DNA of 64,000 nt from NCBI GenBank assembly GCA_958295665.1, contig OY282558.1, positions 459,683,995 to 459,747,994 on the forward strand, given 5' to 3'. This document shows, in pieces, positions 46,300-59,664 of this stretch. Source of the DNA: Tipula vernalis (lineage: Eukaryota > Arthropoda > Insecta > Diptera > Tipulidae). The number at the start of each line of letters is the position of its first letter. Position 1 is the stretch's first letter. The position numbers and the translations under genes were made by a program. The notes beneath the pieces are model-generated. The model saw only the letters and a program-made list of their open reading frames with translations. It did no database searches and had not been told where the DNA came from.

Positions 46300-46895
46300 G
46301 TATCCAGTAATCATGATCCAAAAACCTGAGAAACCATCACTAGAAACTTCCTATTACAGGCCAACTTCGCTCTTACCAGTGATGTCTAAACTCTTTGAGA
46401 AGCTATTGGTAAAAAATTTATTTATCGGTTCGGTTTTCGTAATCAGCACTTAACAATGGGTCAGGTACCCAGAACAACCATTATAATCGAGAAAAGACTA
46501 GAGGAGAAAAAGTCTGCTCAAAGATATTTTTCGACGTTGTACAGATTTTTGGGAAAGTTTGGTATGAACTACTTAACCATAAGTTAAGAACTCTCCTACC
46601 AATGCAATCCGCTAAAATACTAGAATGATACTTGAAAGATAGATTCTTCAGGATTAAGTAAGATGATACGTTTTTCGAATTGAAACAAATCAAGGCAGGA
46701 TAAAAGATGGCGAATAAAACTAAAAGAAACAAAATCAGTTCACATCAATTATACAACAAACAAACGACTTGAATATATTCCGGTTTCCATAAATCGAGAA
46801 ATAATACCATACGCGTACAAAGCTAAGAATCTTAGTATGACCCCGGTTGCCAAATTACGTTGGAAAGCACACGTCAAAAGATCTTTAACCTTTCA
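46300..46895 (+). pseudogene. Jockey-like LINE reverse transcriptase fragment
   Basis: The plus strand reads KPEKPSLET, SYYRPTSLLPVMSKLFEKLL, then IFFDVVQIFGKVWYELLNHK, LRTLLPMQSAKILE, YLKDRFFRIK and FELKQIKAG. After a gap it reads AKNLSMTPVAKLRWKAHVKR. These match Jockey-clade RT (YRPISLLP, FLDV-x-x-AFD-x-VWH, LPMQY, YL-x-(D/N)-R-F-F-x-V, L-x-x-IKAGVPQGS, YLGMTLDxxLRW). The segment carrying the catalytic YADD box is deleted and several stops interrupt it. Confidence 0.85.
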
Positions 46896-49180
46896 AGGGA
46901 TCAAAAAAAAAAACGGAAAAATTAACAAATCCACGTTCAGCGTGTTTTTAAATTTTAAAATTAGAATTAACCCATCAATTTTAAAATTGTTTGCAAAAAT
47001 ATTACCATTTCAAACTATTCAACATTTTTAAAATTTTAATTACCACTTAATTTATTGGATTTTGAATGGTTTGAAACGTCTTTATATTTTTCAAATTCTG
47101 ACAAAATTTTACTTCAATCAAGGTTTTCATTTTGAATATTTGGACATTACCTAAATTAAATTTTAAAATTAAATGGCAAATAGTTGCGGAAATATTTCGA
47201 ATTCGTCAACAATTTAGAAAAATACCTAATAGTTTGTATTCGATAATATTCTGAATTATTTAGCTACGAAAAGATTAGTTTCAAAAATTTCGAAAATCTT
47301 CATTGACATCAAAATTATTGTTTCATTTCTAAAGTGTTTAATGGAGCCTAACCCAAAATCGAACAAAATGTTATCATATCATTTTAGATCGGTTCTAGAG
47401 TCTGTAAAAGTTGTGGTGGCACTGTTGGTAGAAACGGTTCTCGAAATAACCTAGAGCTTATTGTTTTAGACATTTTTTTCGTATTCATTGATAACTCTTT
47501 TCAACATTGCCAATCTCCCACTTTATATTTTCAAGATTTTATCCCGAATAAAAAGAATTAACGACCATAAATCTATGTTAAAGCTTTTTAAAAGAAGCAG
47601 TTAAAAGCTTTCATACAAATATAAATCTCCAAAAAAAAAAAAAACCAACCCTCCCGACATCGAATCAAACCACGACACCAATTAATTTTCCGCTCAGTCT
47701 ACATTTTTTTTATATCTAAATTAAACAGAAAAAACGAAATTAATTAATTTGCCTTGATCTCTGATAGCAATAATACGAACTGTGAAAAATAATTATATCA
47801 AAGTTTTTTTTCAGTATTTTGTTTATTTGTGTTTACTTAACAGGCAAAAATTATAAATAAAAAAAAAACTTTGTAGATAAAATTAAAAATTAAAAAACTA
47901 TCTAAAGAGGTGCTCAAATATTTAAATTAACGCGCAGAGTTTTAATTGAAAATTATTACATGAAATTGCCGTAGTACATACATAACGTATCAGGATAGAA
48001 AATTTATTATGCACACGAGAGAAATAATTAGAGTCCAGGTGACTAATAGAATTTTTACTACCTACCATACATATACAGGAAAAATGGACGGGAGTGATAC
48101 ATTTAAATTTTTCACCGCATCGTTGATATCATTATCTATGTACATACAATGTTATAAACACAGAAAAGCGTTTAACCAAGCTAAATTTTTATAATTTTAT
48201 TAATTTTATACACATATTGAAAAATATAAACAATAATATAGTAGAGAAACTAAATAGCCAAAAAATATGAATAAATAAAATAAAAATGCAATTTGCATTC
48301 ATGAAAACTAATTGAATATTAAATTTAATTTTTTTTTTTACATTTCCTTTCCACTATAATAGTTCTATAGGGTACTACTGGCTATGTTTGTACATAGACA
48401 TAGTTTACCATATTAAATACCAATGTCGAATATTTGATTATGTTTGCATTTTGATGGGTATGGAGTTATGGTTGATTTATTTATATTTAATGTAAACAAC
48501 GAACAACGGTGGGGATAAAGTCGGGGTGGGGATTTCGATCGACATGGTCAATATGTCATAGAAATTGTATCGCGTTTTTTTATTGTGTGGTCAAATGTAA
48601 AAAAATTTGTATTAAAAACTTAACATGCGTTTCTATGTATTATTATGGTATTCAAAACAATATCGATTTCTATAAAAAAGGGGGAGGTATTTCAAGGGCA
48701 ATGTCGATTTCCCTATATAATTTAGTTGTCATTCACGGGAATACTTATATAATTTAATGAAAGCAATATTCCTCGTATCGATTATATTAAATTTTTACAG
48801 AACAGTTGTATTTTTTTATAAAATCTGTTCGACAGGCTAGGGATTAGCTAACCTTGGTTAGAATCTACCACTAATCTAATCGCATTGACAACCTAAGATT
48901 TAGCTAGTGGCACCACGAGTTTGTGGTATTAATGCAAATGTCGTCATTCTTGATTGAACTGATTTTGTGCAAAAAACAACAGAATTTAAATATTTTAATG
49001 ATTAATTAAAATTTTCATTTTTTTTTTTTACCACAAATTGGTTATACCTTTAAAATGTCAATGATAGTTCTATCTGCATTAAAAAAGCGCAACTTGTATT
49101 TGCAATTTTATTTTAATATTAACACATGTATGGCACACTTGTACTTTCGCTAATTTCGAAATTTCTTGCGCCGATCTCAG
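46896..49180. other. noncoding intronic DNA
   Basis: No gene or element recognised. A frame at 48509-48757 (+) has no known domain. Confidence 0.4.
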
Positions 49181-49455
49181 AGATGTACCTTTGTCTGTAT
49201 CCGAGTTCTTAACAGTTATGCAATTAAACAAAACCTCATTAAAAATCACAGGGCTTGTGAAAATGCACCACAACATAAATGTATTATGAAACATAATACA
49301 TACAAAGAAACACAGCCATTCCCCCTGAAATGACGTTTGTTATCCGACTTCTCAACACTTATGCAATTAGAAGAAATCGCCCTCATTAAGAAATCACGGA
49401 GATTAAGGTTGAAAATAAACCGCAACATAAATGTATAACGAAACATAATGCTAGC
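49181..49455. repeat. two-copy tandem repeat, 151-bp offset
   Basis: Two segments share a TTATGCAATTA, CCTCATTAA, AATCAC and AACATAAATGTAT...GAAACATAAT order; the word AACATAAAT lies at 49272 and 49423. Both translate on the minus strand to similar MF(H/R)(N/Y)TFML peptides, which reflects the DNA repeat only. Confidence 0.6.
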
Positions 49456-52400
49456 AAAGTTCCAGTGGTACTATCGATTCTATTGGTAAGTGTCCTGTTT
49501 TTGATTAAGTTTTCGCCGAGTTAAATTTTTTACTTTCCAACACACACCCCTGGATAAATAATAAACCTACGACAAAGAAAATTTATGAAAATAGTCAAAG
49601 CTTAATTATGTTGCTCGCACTTGTCACAAACTTTGCCAAATGATATTAACAATCATTTCCCAAAAACTAACCAAAGAATTATTTGCATCGATGTTTTGAA
49701 GCCGGATTACGGTATCTTAAAACCAATTTGCAAATGTATCTGCTAACAATCTAGATAGAAATATTAATTTCTGTAGTGAAAATAACAATTTCGAACATCC
49801 GAAAAATAGTACACCTCCTTTGTACGTACAAAGCGATTTCTATCTAGATTTCAAAGAAATAAGTCACGGCATTACTAAACAAATAAACAATTTACAAAAA
49901 CTATCATATTAATTTTCAAATCCCGCATAAAACAACCCTATTGCCATTAATTCAATAAACTAATGATTTAATTTTTTTTCTAATTACAGGTAAGTTCGAC
50001 AGATCATCTAATTACTTTATAATTGTTTTACGTATACGGTAGCGTAAGTAGCACTTTTAAAGACAAATCACACAATAAGTAAAATCAAGTTTGACAAAAG
50101 TTTTGCAGAATGATATCTACCTTAAAATGAAATTTGAAATTTGATTAAGGGGGAGTCACAGGTCTTATCACATTTCAATGAGTTTTTTTTAGTTGTTGAT
50201 AAATCCAAACCAAATTTCAACACATTAGGTTTAGTTGGACACTGATGTTAAGCGATGGGGCAAAACCAAGCCAACATTAAACAGCTTTCAAATCGTAAAA
50301 AAGTTTTCTGAAACAAATTCAATTTCCTAAACTTTTTCGATAGACAACTCCACCCTTTTCAACGAAGATATATTAATACAACAAAAGCAACGATGATAAA
50401 ATAACATAAAAAAGTTGAAATCACCTGCTATGCGAAATCCAATTACAACAACCTACTAAGCCTTAAAGTTATTGACATTAAATCAATTTTATCCGATTTT
50501 AAAAAGCGAAAATCCCATAATTTATCCGGTAATTTGAATTAAAACACTTCAAAAAAAAAAAACTAAACTCTAGAAATCAATTGTGTGCCTCAAGCTTTTC
50601 TAAAGAAATTTGGGTGACATATTTCTTGATCAACCTCTCGATAAAAAAAAAGTAAAAAAAAAAAAACTTGAATTGGATTAAAGTTTAAATTTTTTTATTT
50701 TATATAAAAATCCTGCGATAAAGAGATTAGATAAAATTTGTTGTGTCATCCAAATTAAAATAATTATAATTTATGTAGTAGATGCCTGTATGTGTTGATC
50801 TAATTTTCATCATACCTTTATCAAATTCAAATTATACAAAAAATAAAAAAATAACTTTTTGTTGAATTTATAAATTGTGGAATTTTTATCTAATCGAAAT
50901 AATTTTTTTATATCAAATTATATTCGAGTTAAATTGCATTTTTGGGAATTTTTATGATTTTTTGTTTTGCGCTTGTCTGTCCCTCGATTTAAATTTTATG
51001 CTGGGTGTGTATTGTGCAATTTATGTTTACACAAAAAAATTTTGGTTGGGATGCTAATGCACACATAACGCAAATGTGTCGCAAATTCAGTCAATCGAAT
51101 AAAAAAAAACCGCATACAATTTAATTACAAAATTGTTTATCCAATCTGTCTATTTTGAAAACTACCATATTATACTAACTACAATAAATGACAAGAGTAT
51201 TATAATGTTAGTGAAACATGACTTTCCAGTATTTTTAATATATTATAGTTATTTGTTTTGCTATTTATTGCTTCTTTCAGAAAAATAAAACAAAATAAAA
51301 ATTGGAAATGATTGAATGTCGCGCGGCCTTATGTGATGGAAAATGTCACGCAAAATGGTTTGTTCTAAGTTAGAAGTTTTTTTTTCTTTGTTATCGAATC
51401 GTAAAATTTTATTGCACTAATTCATAAAGACGCACCTGAAAATGTTTAATTTCGTTAAAATCTCTAATTGCATTTCACACCTTGGTCGCAATATACATTG
51501 TAGAAAAAATTATGTCTGGTAAATTGCGATTAAACGGTTTAAATTGATAATTGCGACAATTTATGGGAGTATGGGGTATTATAAGCACAACTCTTGTCAA
51601 CTTGGTTTAGTTTTTAGAATAATAATTTTCATTGTTAATAATAAGACAAGTTAAAAAGTTACTGGACTAAGAACAATATTCGGCTGTCAATATTGTTGAT
51701 CATTATATTGAATGCTTAACAAGCTCTATATTATTTGGTTCTGGCTTAATGGAAATTGAATAGTTTTCTAATTCGTAAAAAGACTATTTAAATTCAACAT
51801 TTATTTAATTATGAATTATTCGGCCAACTGAGAAAGTTCATAAATCTCGTCAATTTTTGTAATATCCTATTCTTGATTCTTTATATTCTATTCTTAGTTA
51901 TCATCTTTTATAAAAAATTTTTGGTTTCTTGTTGGTGGAGCTACAATAAAACATGATGGACTTTCCCTTAAATTTTAATTTTAATTAATTAACGATCGCT
52001 TGAACTCGATTGGGATGTTTTTAAATGCTTTTGTGATTTGTCGTAATAAAAAAATTATAATTATACCACCTCCATTTTTGCGAGGAAGGCAGTCGGCCAA
52101 ATGCCGTGGATGTCGAATTAGCGAAAAATGTATTTTTTCCCCCAATTTAAAATATGTAAGTACAATTTAATAAAATAATGATAAAACCGAAGACTTCGAA
52201 GCCTCTAAATGGATGTTGTTGAAACCTTTTGTGAAGGGTTTTAAATGCGATTTAACCTTTGTGTCAGCACGAGTATCGAACTATAGTGGATTTTATATGA
52301 AAATCGTAAATATTAACCTTGACCCGACTACTGAAAAACTCAGTAAGACAGGAAATTTAACAATAAACATCCAGGTGTGTCGTGTTGAAAGAAAGGTTAA

Positions 52401-54230
52401 AACAAAGATTATTAGCTGAAAAGATTTGTTTGCTTATTTTTGTTAAGAAATTACTATTTTCTGTTAAATTAAATGACAACCCAGGATTTTTTGGTCGCTG
52501 ATTATGAATTTATGCTGCAAATTTGATAATTCTCGCTTCTTTATCTAGGCGAATTCAATATGGCCGCTGTAACCTTCAGTTAAGAACTGTTTCATAAAAA
52601 GTTTACAAAATCATATAGAAAAGTATTTTTGGGGTCGCTAATTACGAACTGAGGTCAAAAATTCAATTAAAATTTTTGCAATTTTGTCCTTTTTAATCAA
52701 AAATAGTTATTTATAAAAATTTTTAAAAATTGAAATTTTGAGGCTAAAAGTTTCGTAGTAGTTCAAATTAGGTAAGCCGGGAGGATGTCACCCATAGCAT
52801 AGACAGTTGCTAGTATTTAACTCGATCGTTACAAAAATTCTTCCCACCTGTTGCTCTACAGCATCATCCATACAAAAGTTTCCGGTGCTCTCATCCTTAC
52901 TCGCACTAATAAAAGGAGCCATTCCGATCGCCTTTTGGTATGAATTATTGTTTAAGTAGCGCGATAGGTTAGGTATTTGGTTGTACCTCTCAGCAGAATT
53001 GTCTCGACTGAGCTTGGTGGGTGTGGTCGTCGTCTTCGACGAATTTTGTAGAGCTGTCAATTACCGTAAGAAGATACTAGTATTGCTTTTTCATCTTTAC
53101 CATGTGACCCATATGATCAATGTGGTATGTTGTCAATAATGGGATTTCGGAATGAGATTTCAGGCCCTCCTTACTTATCCACTTTGATATCGCTGAGAAT
53201 GAACGTCACACAGTTCATCACGCAACAAAAGCTTTTGTACCCCTAAATGATTTTGTACCTTTAACCACGCTTTGCATTTCCCTAGGAACGACTGAAACTT
53301 GCGCCCTTTGGTTTATCTTAAACCGGTTGGAGATTTACGATTATCTTTTTCGATAACTATAACCATTAGACTGCGGCTCAAAGAGTCGCATACGATTTCC
53401 CGGTCGATGTTGCACCATTACTCATCGGCAGTCATTGTTTCCTAAAGATGAGAGACCTCTAGGTTGTTGGTTGTTTGGTTTTTCGTTAACAACATGAAAC
53501 ACTGTCTTGTACTCTACAATTTCAATCCCGATTGTTGATGCAAAACATTCAGATCACTTTTTTATCCAAATTCAGAATATGTACCTGATATTTTGAGTTT
53601 ACGCTCCGTTACTAAATTGTTGTTGCTACGATTATTTATCATAGCCACTAATTCTCTGTTCCTGAATGTTACGGCTTTAAGATGTTGATTATTTACGGAT
53701 GTGTTACTTTGAAAAGCCAAACAGTCTTTTGAGTTATCCTTCATTGGGTATTTTAAAGAGACGTTTGGGAAGTTTTTCCCAACATGTCCATTTGGACTTC
53801 ATTCAAACCATTTTGTTTTAAAATATCGGTTCCCCTGAGGTTTATTTTTAATGGATTAATTTGAAATTAACAGGTTTATTAATGGAGCAAAGTTTTTCGT
53901 CTTAAATCAAATCTCCTTTCCTCTAGGTTACAAGCCGCAGAAAATTGTCGTAATTCTATTAGTTATCTTTGGTGTTTTTCTTTGGCTCTCCATTTTTTAT
54001 GGGTACCTCAGCACTATTTGTCTTGTTTTCAAATTCCTTTCATTTCCAAGTTTCGGCTTTTATTAAAAGCCTCGCAACGAAAACTTTTAGTTGAGCAAAA
54101 ATTTTTGATGATCTTGAACGGTGGTTGACGTCAAACGAAAAATTTTATCGTAGATGCCACGATCTGATGTGACGACGGAAATTTTTGCAGTGAGGATGAC
54201 TTGGATTTGATAAAAGCCAGCGCAGAAAAT
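49456..54230. other. noncoding intronic DNA, with possible eroded coding debris at 52.8-53.8 kb
   Basis: Mostly AT-rich. On the minus strand, frames at 52788-53060 (PTKLSRDNSAERYNQIPNLS) and 53562-53744 (NTSVNNQHLKAVTFRNRELV) are richer in G+C and Asn/Ser/Thr than the background. They could be remains of a retroelement ORF1, but no domain is recognised. Confidence 0.35.
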
Positions 54231-54320
54231 CCTTCACAATTTTAATTCTCACTTTATACTTGTGACTGTTGAAAGTCTTTCACAATTTTCATCCTCACTT
54301 TATACTTGTGACTTTTGACC
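54231..54320. repeat. 47-bp tandem duplication
   Basis: Two adjacent copies of TTCACAATTTT(A/C)AT(T/C)CTC followed by ACTTTATACTTGTGACT, at about 54234 and 54281. Confidence 0.75.
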
Positions 54321-57309
54321 GTCTGAAGAGCAGAACTGGTAAATTGCATCCATGACACCACAAAATGGTGGTCAGCAACGTGTCCTATATATAAAACTTC
54401 AACAGAAGAGAGTTATGAACATTATGTCGAATATTTTAATTTTATTTCTGAGACTTTTATACACAATAAATTACTGTTGAAAAATGCTTTGCATGTCCTC
54501 CGTTGGTCTCCAATAATCCACATAAATCAAATGCAGCTTACGTATAGTTTTATCGTCTCTCTAAATATGTATAACATCCAAATTTATGTGGTACGTACTC
54601 CTACTCCATCATTGTTTGATTCAAAATCCTTAACATAACAACAAGCTACCATAATATATTATTTGTTTTTCATTTATCCAAATGCAACCGAACACAAAAA
54701 ATCAAGACATTTTTTAAAAACTAAAATTTCTTGAACATATTTTCTACATACGACATAACCAATTTTTAGTTTTTCGTAAAAACACAATGTTTTTTGTGTA
54801 CCAGAAAAACAAAGAACATAATTTTTATTTCAAGTTACAAGAACCAAAAAGAAACTTCAAAGATACGAGGAGAAGAGGAATAGATCAAAACATGGTTGGG
54901 AAGTTATTAACAAACATATGTATGTACATATGTATAAGAATTGTCTATAAACAAAAAATGAAAATTCTTTTACTTTATTTTTTCACTGGAAAATGTTTAT
55001 AAGTTTTCCTGTGTTTTACACACTGCACAAAGGAAAAACCATCGTATTTAAAGTAAAAGAATCTTAATGTGGGAATGGATTATGCTTTTCACAAAAATGA
55101 TTTAGAATTGTTTGATGTTTCAGGTCAATTATTTTTTACGGCCACAAAGCAATTTTCACATTTATTTGATTAGTGATTAAATTTTTAATCGTGTGATACT
55201 TACAATGCTATACAACACAATATAAAAACATGATAATGGTCAAGTTTGATATATAAATCGATAAAAGTTGCATTATTCAAGATACTTAATAGCTAGGCAA
55301 TTAGTTGGTATATGAAGCAATTGTATAAAATGTGTCCTAATGATTTGAAACTCTTAATGAGTCATGTATATATATGTATATGTACAATATATGGGATGCC
55401 GAAAATAAAACCCCACTTTAATCTATTCCTCGAAAAAGGTTCTATATAAACTCTTTCGCATATTGGTATGTACATATTTAAAGAGATATCTCTTCAAAAA
55501 CACAGCACATTATTTACTTTGATGATAACACACAAAAAAATGAATACACATTTATTATTTAAATAACGTGTCGTTTATTTAATTAATATTTTAATTAAAG
55601 TCATTAACAATTTTTTTTTTTTGTTCCATTACCAATATTACTTATCTAGAGAAACAGAAAATGTTTTATGTGTGCCATGTTTTGAAGATGAGCTGGCATA
55701 TAATCTCTACGCCGTTCTATTAATTAGATAGGGGAACGTAGTATGTACAGAAGTTTTATTCATTTTTGAAGGTCATATTATTATAATATGTATTGTACAA
55801 ACTCTTTAGATACAGTAAAATTTGTACATATGTAAATGCATAAATATTTGAAAACTTTACTCAATTCCCAAACGAACCTTGTTCACAGAATATTAATTTA
55901 AAATTGGCAAAATTGCTATGTGATTTCATATATGTACTATATAAACAAGTTTTGGCTCCAGATCAAAAAATATTTATAAAAATTTTATAAAATTAATTCA
56001 ATTAGTCAAATGATGTATTATCGGGTGGGGAAATATAATTTTGATCCATCCATCCACAAATTAACATCTTTCCTCACCTTCTAAAATATTTGTGCCGAAT
56101 AAAAATTATTAACTAAAGATTCAGGGCTATCTCCCCAATCATATCATGATCTGCCGAAACAAACGCACCACATTTAAATTTTGAAAATGTCATAAAAGTA
56201 TTTATTTTTGTCCTATAAATACAAACAAACAAAATTTCCATAAATTCGAATTGAATTTGTCGCACATATCCATAAAAATACATGCAATACATGTACATCG
56301 ATCAGATGAGGATAATATTTAGATACAACAAAAAAATATTTGTTGTTGTCAATAATCCACGCGCTGCTCCTCAAAGTTTCAATATGAAAATCGAATTAGA
56401 TAAGCAAAAAAAGAAAAACTGTTTGCCTTCAGTGTATTTTCATCTACTATGTATCGATAGATATCGATTTTTTGATTTGTCTATATACATACTTGTATAT
56501 ATTAAAAATGTATAAATTTTAATCCTATTTATTTAATAATGTAATTTTTTATTTACGTTGTATATTTTCTTTTCCCATGTACGAGTACATACATACGTCA
56601 AATTCACAGTACGTGAGATTATTTTATTGTTATTGGAAAATATTTTAATGACTGTAAGTATGTATTTATGCTGCACATATGACTGAGAAATGAGCAAGCT
56701 GAATATCATCTTTCCAATGCCACTTTAATGTCTCGTTTCGCGTCCGTCAAACTATATTCAAATTTGTTTCAAATTGCTTTTAAACTTATTTCTAATTAAA
56801 CACAAACATCCAAATAGATTCTTGCAAACTCGATGTTACAAAACCAATTTTGTGAGTAACTTAAATTGAAAATGCATTAAAAATACCGCTTAAAATGTGA
56901 ATTGTTTAAGCTCGATTAGGTGTTCTCTTATTTATATATTTAAGTCGAATTTCATTAAAATCGATTAAGAAGTAACTGAGTTACTTCCTATTTAGTCATA
57001 TTCCAGAATTTATTCTAAATATTATTTTAGAATCACTCTCCATTCTACAAGTCGAATTTGATCATATTTTTTTAAGAAATAACCGAGTTCATTCATAATT
57101 GGCAATATTTCAGAACGTCGTCCGTTAAGAAATAACCATGTTCCTAAGTCTAGGTCACTAATGTCTAAAATGCCTATCTAAACATACCGACTAATAAAGG
57201 TTAAAATTGACAGTTCAAAGCCATTCATCCAGGTAAAATTATTTTTAAATGTCAAGTTTTGTATCTAACCAATTCTACTACTTCTTTCTACTTTTACTGA
57301 AAGAATATT
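54321..57309. other. noncoding intronic DNA; diverged 107-bp-family repeats at 56940-57140
   Basis: No exon recognised. From about 56940 to 57140 the words GTCGAATTTCAT, TTAAGAAATAACCGAGTTC, CATATTCCAGAAT and TTTTAGAATCAC mark a second, older cluster of the tandem family at 24601-25130. Confidence 0.5.
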
Positions 57310-58920
57310 ACCTGAATACAGGAAGGTCTCGTTTGTAAAGAAAACCGTAACGTTAGCCGCCGATTGGTGAACCTTTTATCGTGTTGAGTGTGTTTTGTTT
57401 TGGTCTTCAAAATAACATTCAGTAGCGGACATGACTTCATCAGTATTTGAAAATTATCGCCACTTGCTCCCTCCCCAATTGTTTTTTTTTAAATTTGAAA
57501 ACAGGAAAAAATCACTAGGGATTTCTTTAAAGCCCCATTCACCACGCAGAGCAGTTTTTGCAATTTTAGCCTTATTGGCCAGGGCGCTGTTGTCAAGAAG
57601 TAAAACTTTACTTCTAACTTTACCATACCGTTTCTCCCGGATGACAGCCTTCATTTGTTTAAACTTTCTGCATAACAATGGCGTGTAATTGTTGTATATT
57701 GTGGCATATAATTAATTAGCAAAATTCCTTCTGCATCCCAGAAAATTGTGGCCATAACCTTCGCAACTGATGTTTAAGTCTTAGCTTCTTTGGGGGAGGT
57801 TCATTACATTTTTTCCGTTGCATGTATTTTTGTTTAGATTCCGGATCAGGATTATTTTCTTTCACATTTAAGGGGACATTACACCTTCAAATTTTAAAAA
57901 ATGAAATTTTTTCATTTTTTTTTTAATGGAATAAAAAGAGATATCTTAATGAAACTTTCCATGGACATTTTATTTAATTCAAAGCATACACAAAAAATTT
58001 TTTTAGATTTTTTTCCGCCCCTTGTCGTCTGCTACGGTCATTTTCCAAAAAGACCGAAAATTCGCGGCGTGCATCAGAACTGCTCTCAGAAACGTCTGAA
58101 AAAAAAAACGGGGTTTTATTCAGCATTAAATCGCCCTTGGAATGAACTAAAAGGAAGAAAATGGTCTAAAAAATAACAAAATGGCGGCATTTTTTCGAAA
58201 ATGGAGCTTTTTTGTCCCCTGCAATTTGTTGTAACTCAAAAAATTGAAAGCCGATTTTCCCTTCCGTAGTTCATTCTGAGCAGAAATATGTGTAGATCAA
58301 CGTGTTAAAATTTTAGAACGATTGGATAAGTAGTTTTTTCTCAATCTTGCACGCCAACTTGAAAAACGTCATTTCGAGATAATCGAGTTTAAAGTACAGC
58401 GAAGTAGACCAAAACCGTAGAAAAAAGACTTTGACGCGCTCCGTAATAAATACAATAAAAATTTTTTTGTTGACATTTTCATGTTTATATTGTTAAAATC
58501 CTGTTCTAAAACGTTCATTCTAACATATTCGATCATAAAAAAAATTTCGATTTTTTAAAAATCTGAAGGTGTAATGTCCCCTTAAAATATTTATTGAAGT
58601 CTTGACACGAATATTTTTCTATTCCGGTGTTAGCAAACAAGGAACCCATCTTGCACTAACTTTTGAAAAATGAATTGTAGAGATTTCTCGATAATTCTAT
58701 AATATTTAGACGACGTTCTTCTAATACAAAATTTTCTGCCAAAATAACGTTTTCATGCGTCATGGTGTCCTATAGTCTCTGCTGGCGCTCATCATCTTCT
58801 AATGATTCTCTACCACTTTTGATTAATTTAACCCATTTTTTTACTGTAAAATATTTTGGTCCACATTCACCATAAACTTTTGACATATATTCAAAAATAA
58901 ATTTGGCATTTTAGGCTAAA
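57310..58920 (-). pseudogene. mariner transposase, nearly full length, decayed and interrupted
   Basis: The minus strand shows mariner domains in order. The helix-turn-helix part reads YMSKVYGECGPKYFTVKKWV and KSGRESLEDDERQQRL; a diverged middle follows; then the linker KVSARWVPCLLTPE and RVKTS. After a 710-bp insertion (57872-58581) come NPDPESKQ and a frameshifted PPPKK. The catalytic domain reads SVAKVMATIFWDAEGILLIN (first Asp in FWD), KVLLLDNSALANKAKIAKTA (family HDNAPAH, His replaced by Leu), and IPSDFFLFSNLKK. The HPPYSPDLAP segment is missing. The tail reads NTDEVMSATECYFEDQNK. Multiple stops and shifts show that it is inactive. Its N-terminal side is cut at about 58910 by the foldback-like element. 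Confidence 0.9.
57872..58581. mobile_element. 710-bp MITE with TTAA target duplication
   Basis: Flanked by TTAA at 57868-57871 and 58582-58585. Perfect 18-bp terminal inverted repeats GGGGACATTACACCTTCA extend imperfectly to about 30 bp (then AAATTTTAAAAA on the left, GATTTTTAAAAA on the right). No transposase. TTAA targets are typical of piggyBac-type elements, but these ends do not match the piggyBac-like element at 29981-32766, so another partner would have mobilised it. It sits inside a mariner copy and is therefore younger than that copy. Confidence 0.9.
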
Positions 58921-58975
58921 GGCCGAATGGGTGGAAAGGCCTAATGTTGAAAGGCCGAATGAGTCGAATAGTCGA

Positions 58976-59325
58976 ATTTTCATTAAATTTTCTTTCACTT
59001 GATTGATTGAAATCAATATTTAAAACCATTGAATTTATTTCTTAATGTAAAATGATTTAAATAAATTAAAAATCCGTGCTAATAAATCCTGTGTATGTAG
59101 CATATTAATGTGATCAAATTTTGTCGGAAAAAAAAATTATTTATTCTTCTTTTTTTATTATAATTAATTAATTGTTAATTGAAAATTTGAATATTGCTAT
59201 TAAACATTTATTGGCGATTTACTATCAAACATTTTTATACAAACATTTTGATAAAAGTATAAATTTGGGTTTTCATAAAAATATAAATTTTGAAAATTTT
59301 CATTCGTAAAAAGATGAAAAATTAA
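58976..59325. other. AT-rich middle of the foldback-like element
   Basis: No reading frame or repeat of note. It runs up to the target duplication that flanks the SINE. Confidence 0.4.
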
Positions 59326-59645
59326 CCGAGCAAACGGTGCAGTGGTTAAAGCTGCGGCGGTTGGATCGGGAGGTACCGGGTTCGAATCCCTATAGGGGCG
59401 GGATGCAAAAGGGATTTTTCATCATCTGATTACGATCGGTGATGAAAATGAACACATCTATGACCCCCTGTTGAGAGTGCAGAATTCATGGGCCGACCCA
59501 CCTTTCATGTCAGCTCTACAGGTTGGCATGAAGCAATGCAATGTACAGGTGGTTTTCAAAAAGACGGATCTGTAGCCGCCCGTCCTCGATTTGGCTACTC
59601 CAGGCGTAAAGTAGGACGGCAAAAAATAAATCAAACAAACAAACA
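59326..59645 (+). mobile_element. tRNA-derived SINE, copy 2, with target duplication
   Basis: The head CCGAGCAAACGGTGCAGTGG has an A-box-like word (GGTGCAGTGG) and a perfect B box GGTTCGAATCC about 43 bp later. The body is shared with the minus-strand copy at 18071-18362. The tail is A-rich with a short CAAA repeat. Flanking direct repeats AGATGAAAAATTAA (59312-59325) and AGATGAAAAATCAA (59646-59659) form a 14-bp target duplication with one mismatch, as left by LINE-driven insertion. The pol III boxes belong to the SINE promoter; this is not a functional tRNA gene. Confidence 0.92.
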
Positions 59646-59664
59646 AGATGAAAAATCAATTTCG

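Noticed and set aside
59326..59410. tRNA gene
   Set aside because: A and B boxes are present but the sequence is the head of a 320-bp repeated element with a target duplication, and a full cloverleaf with acceptor stem is not evident.
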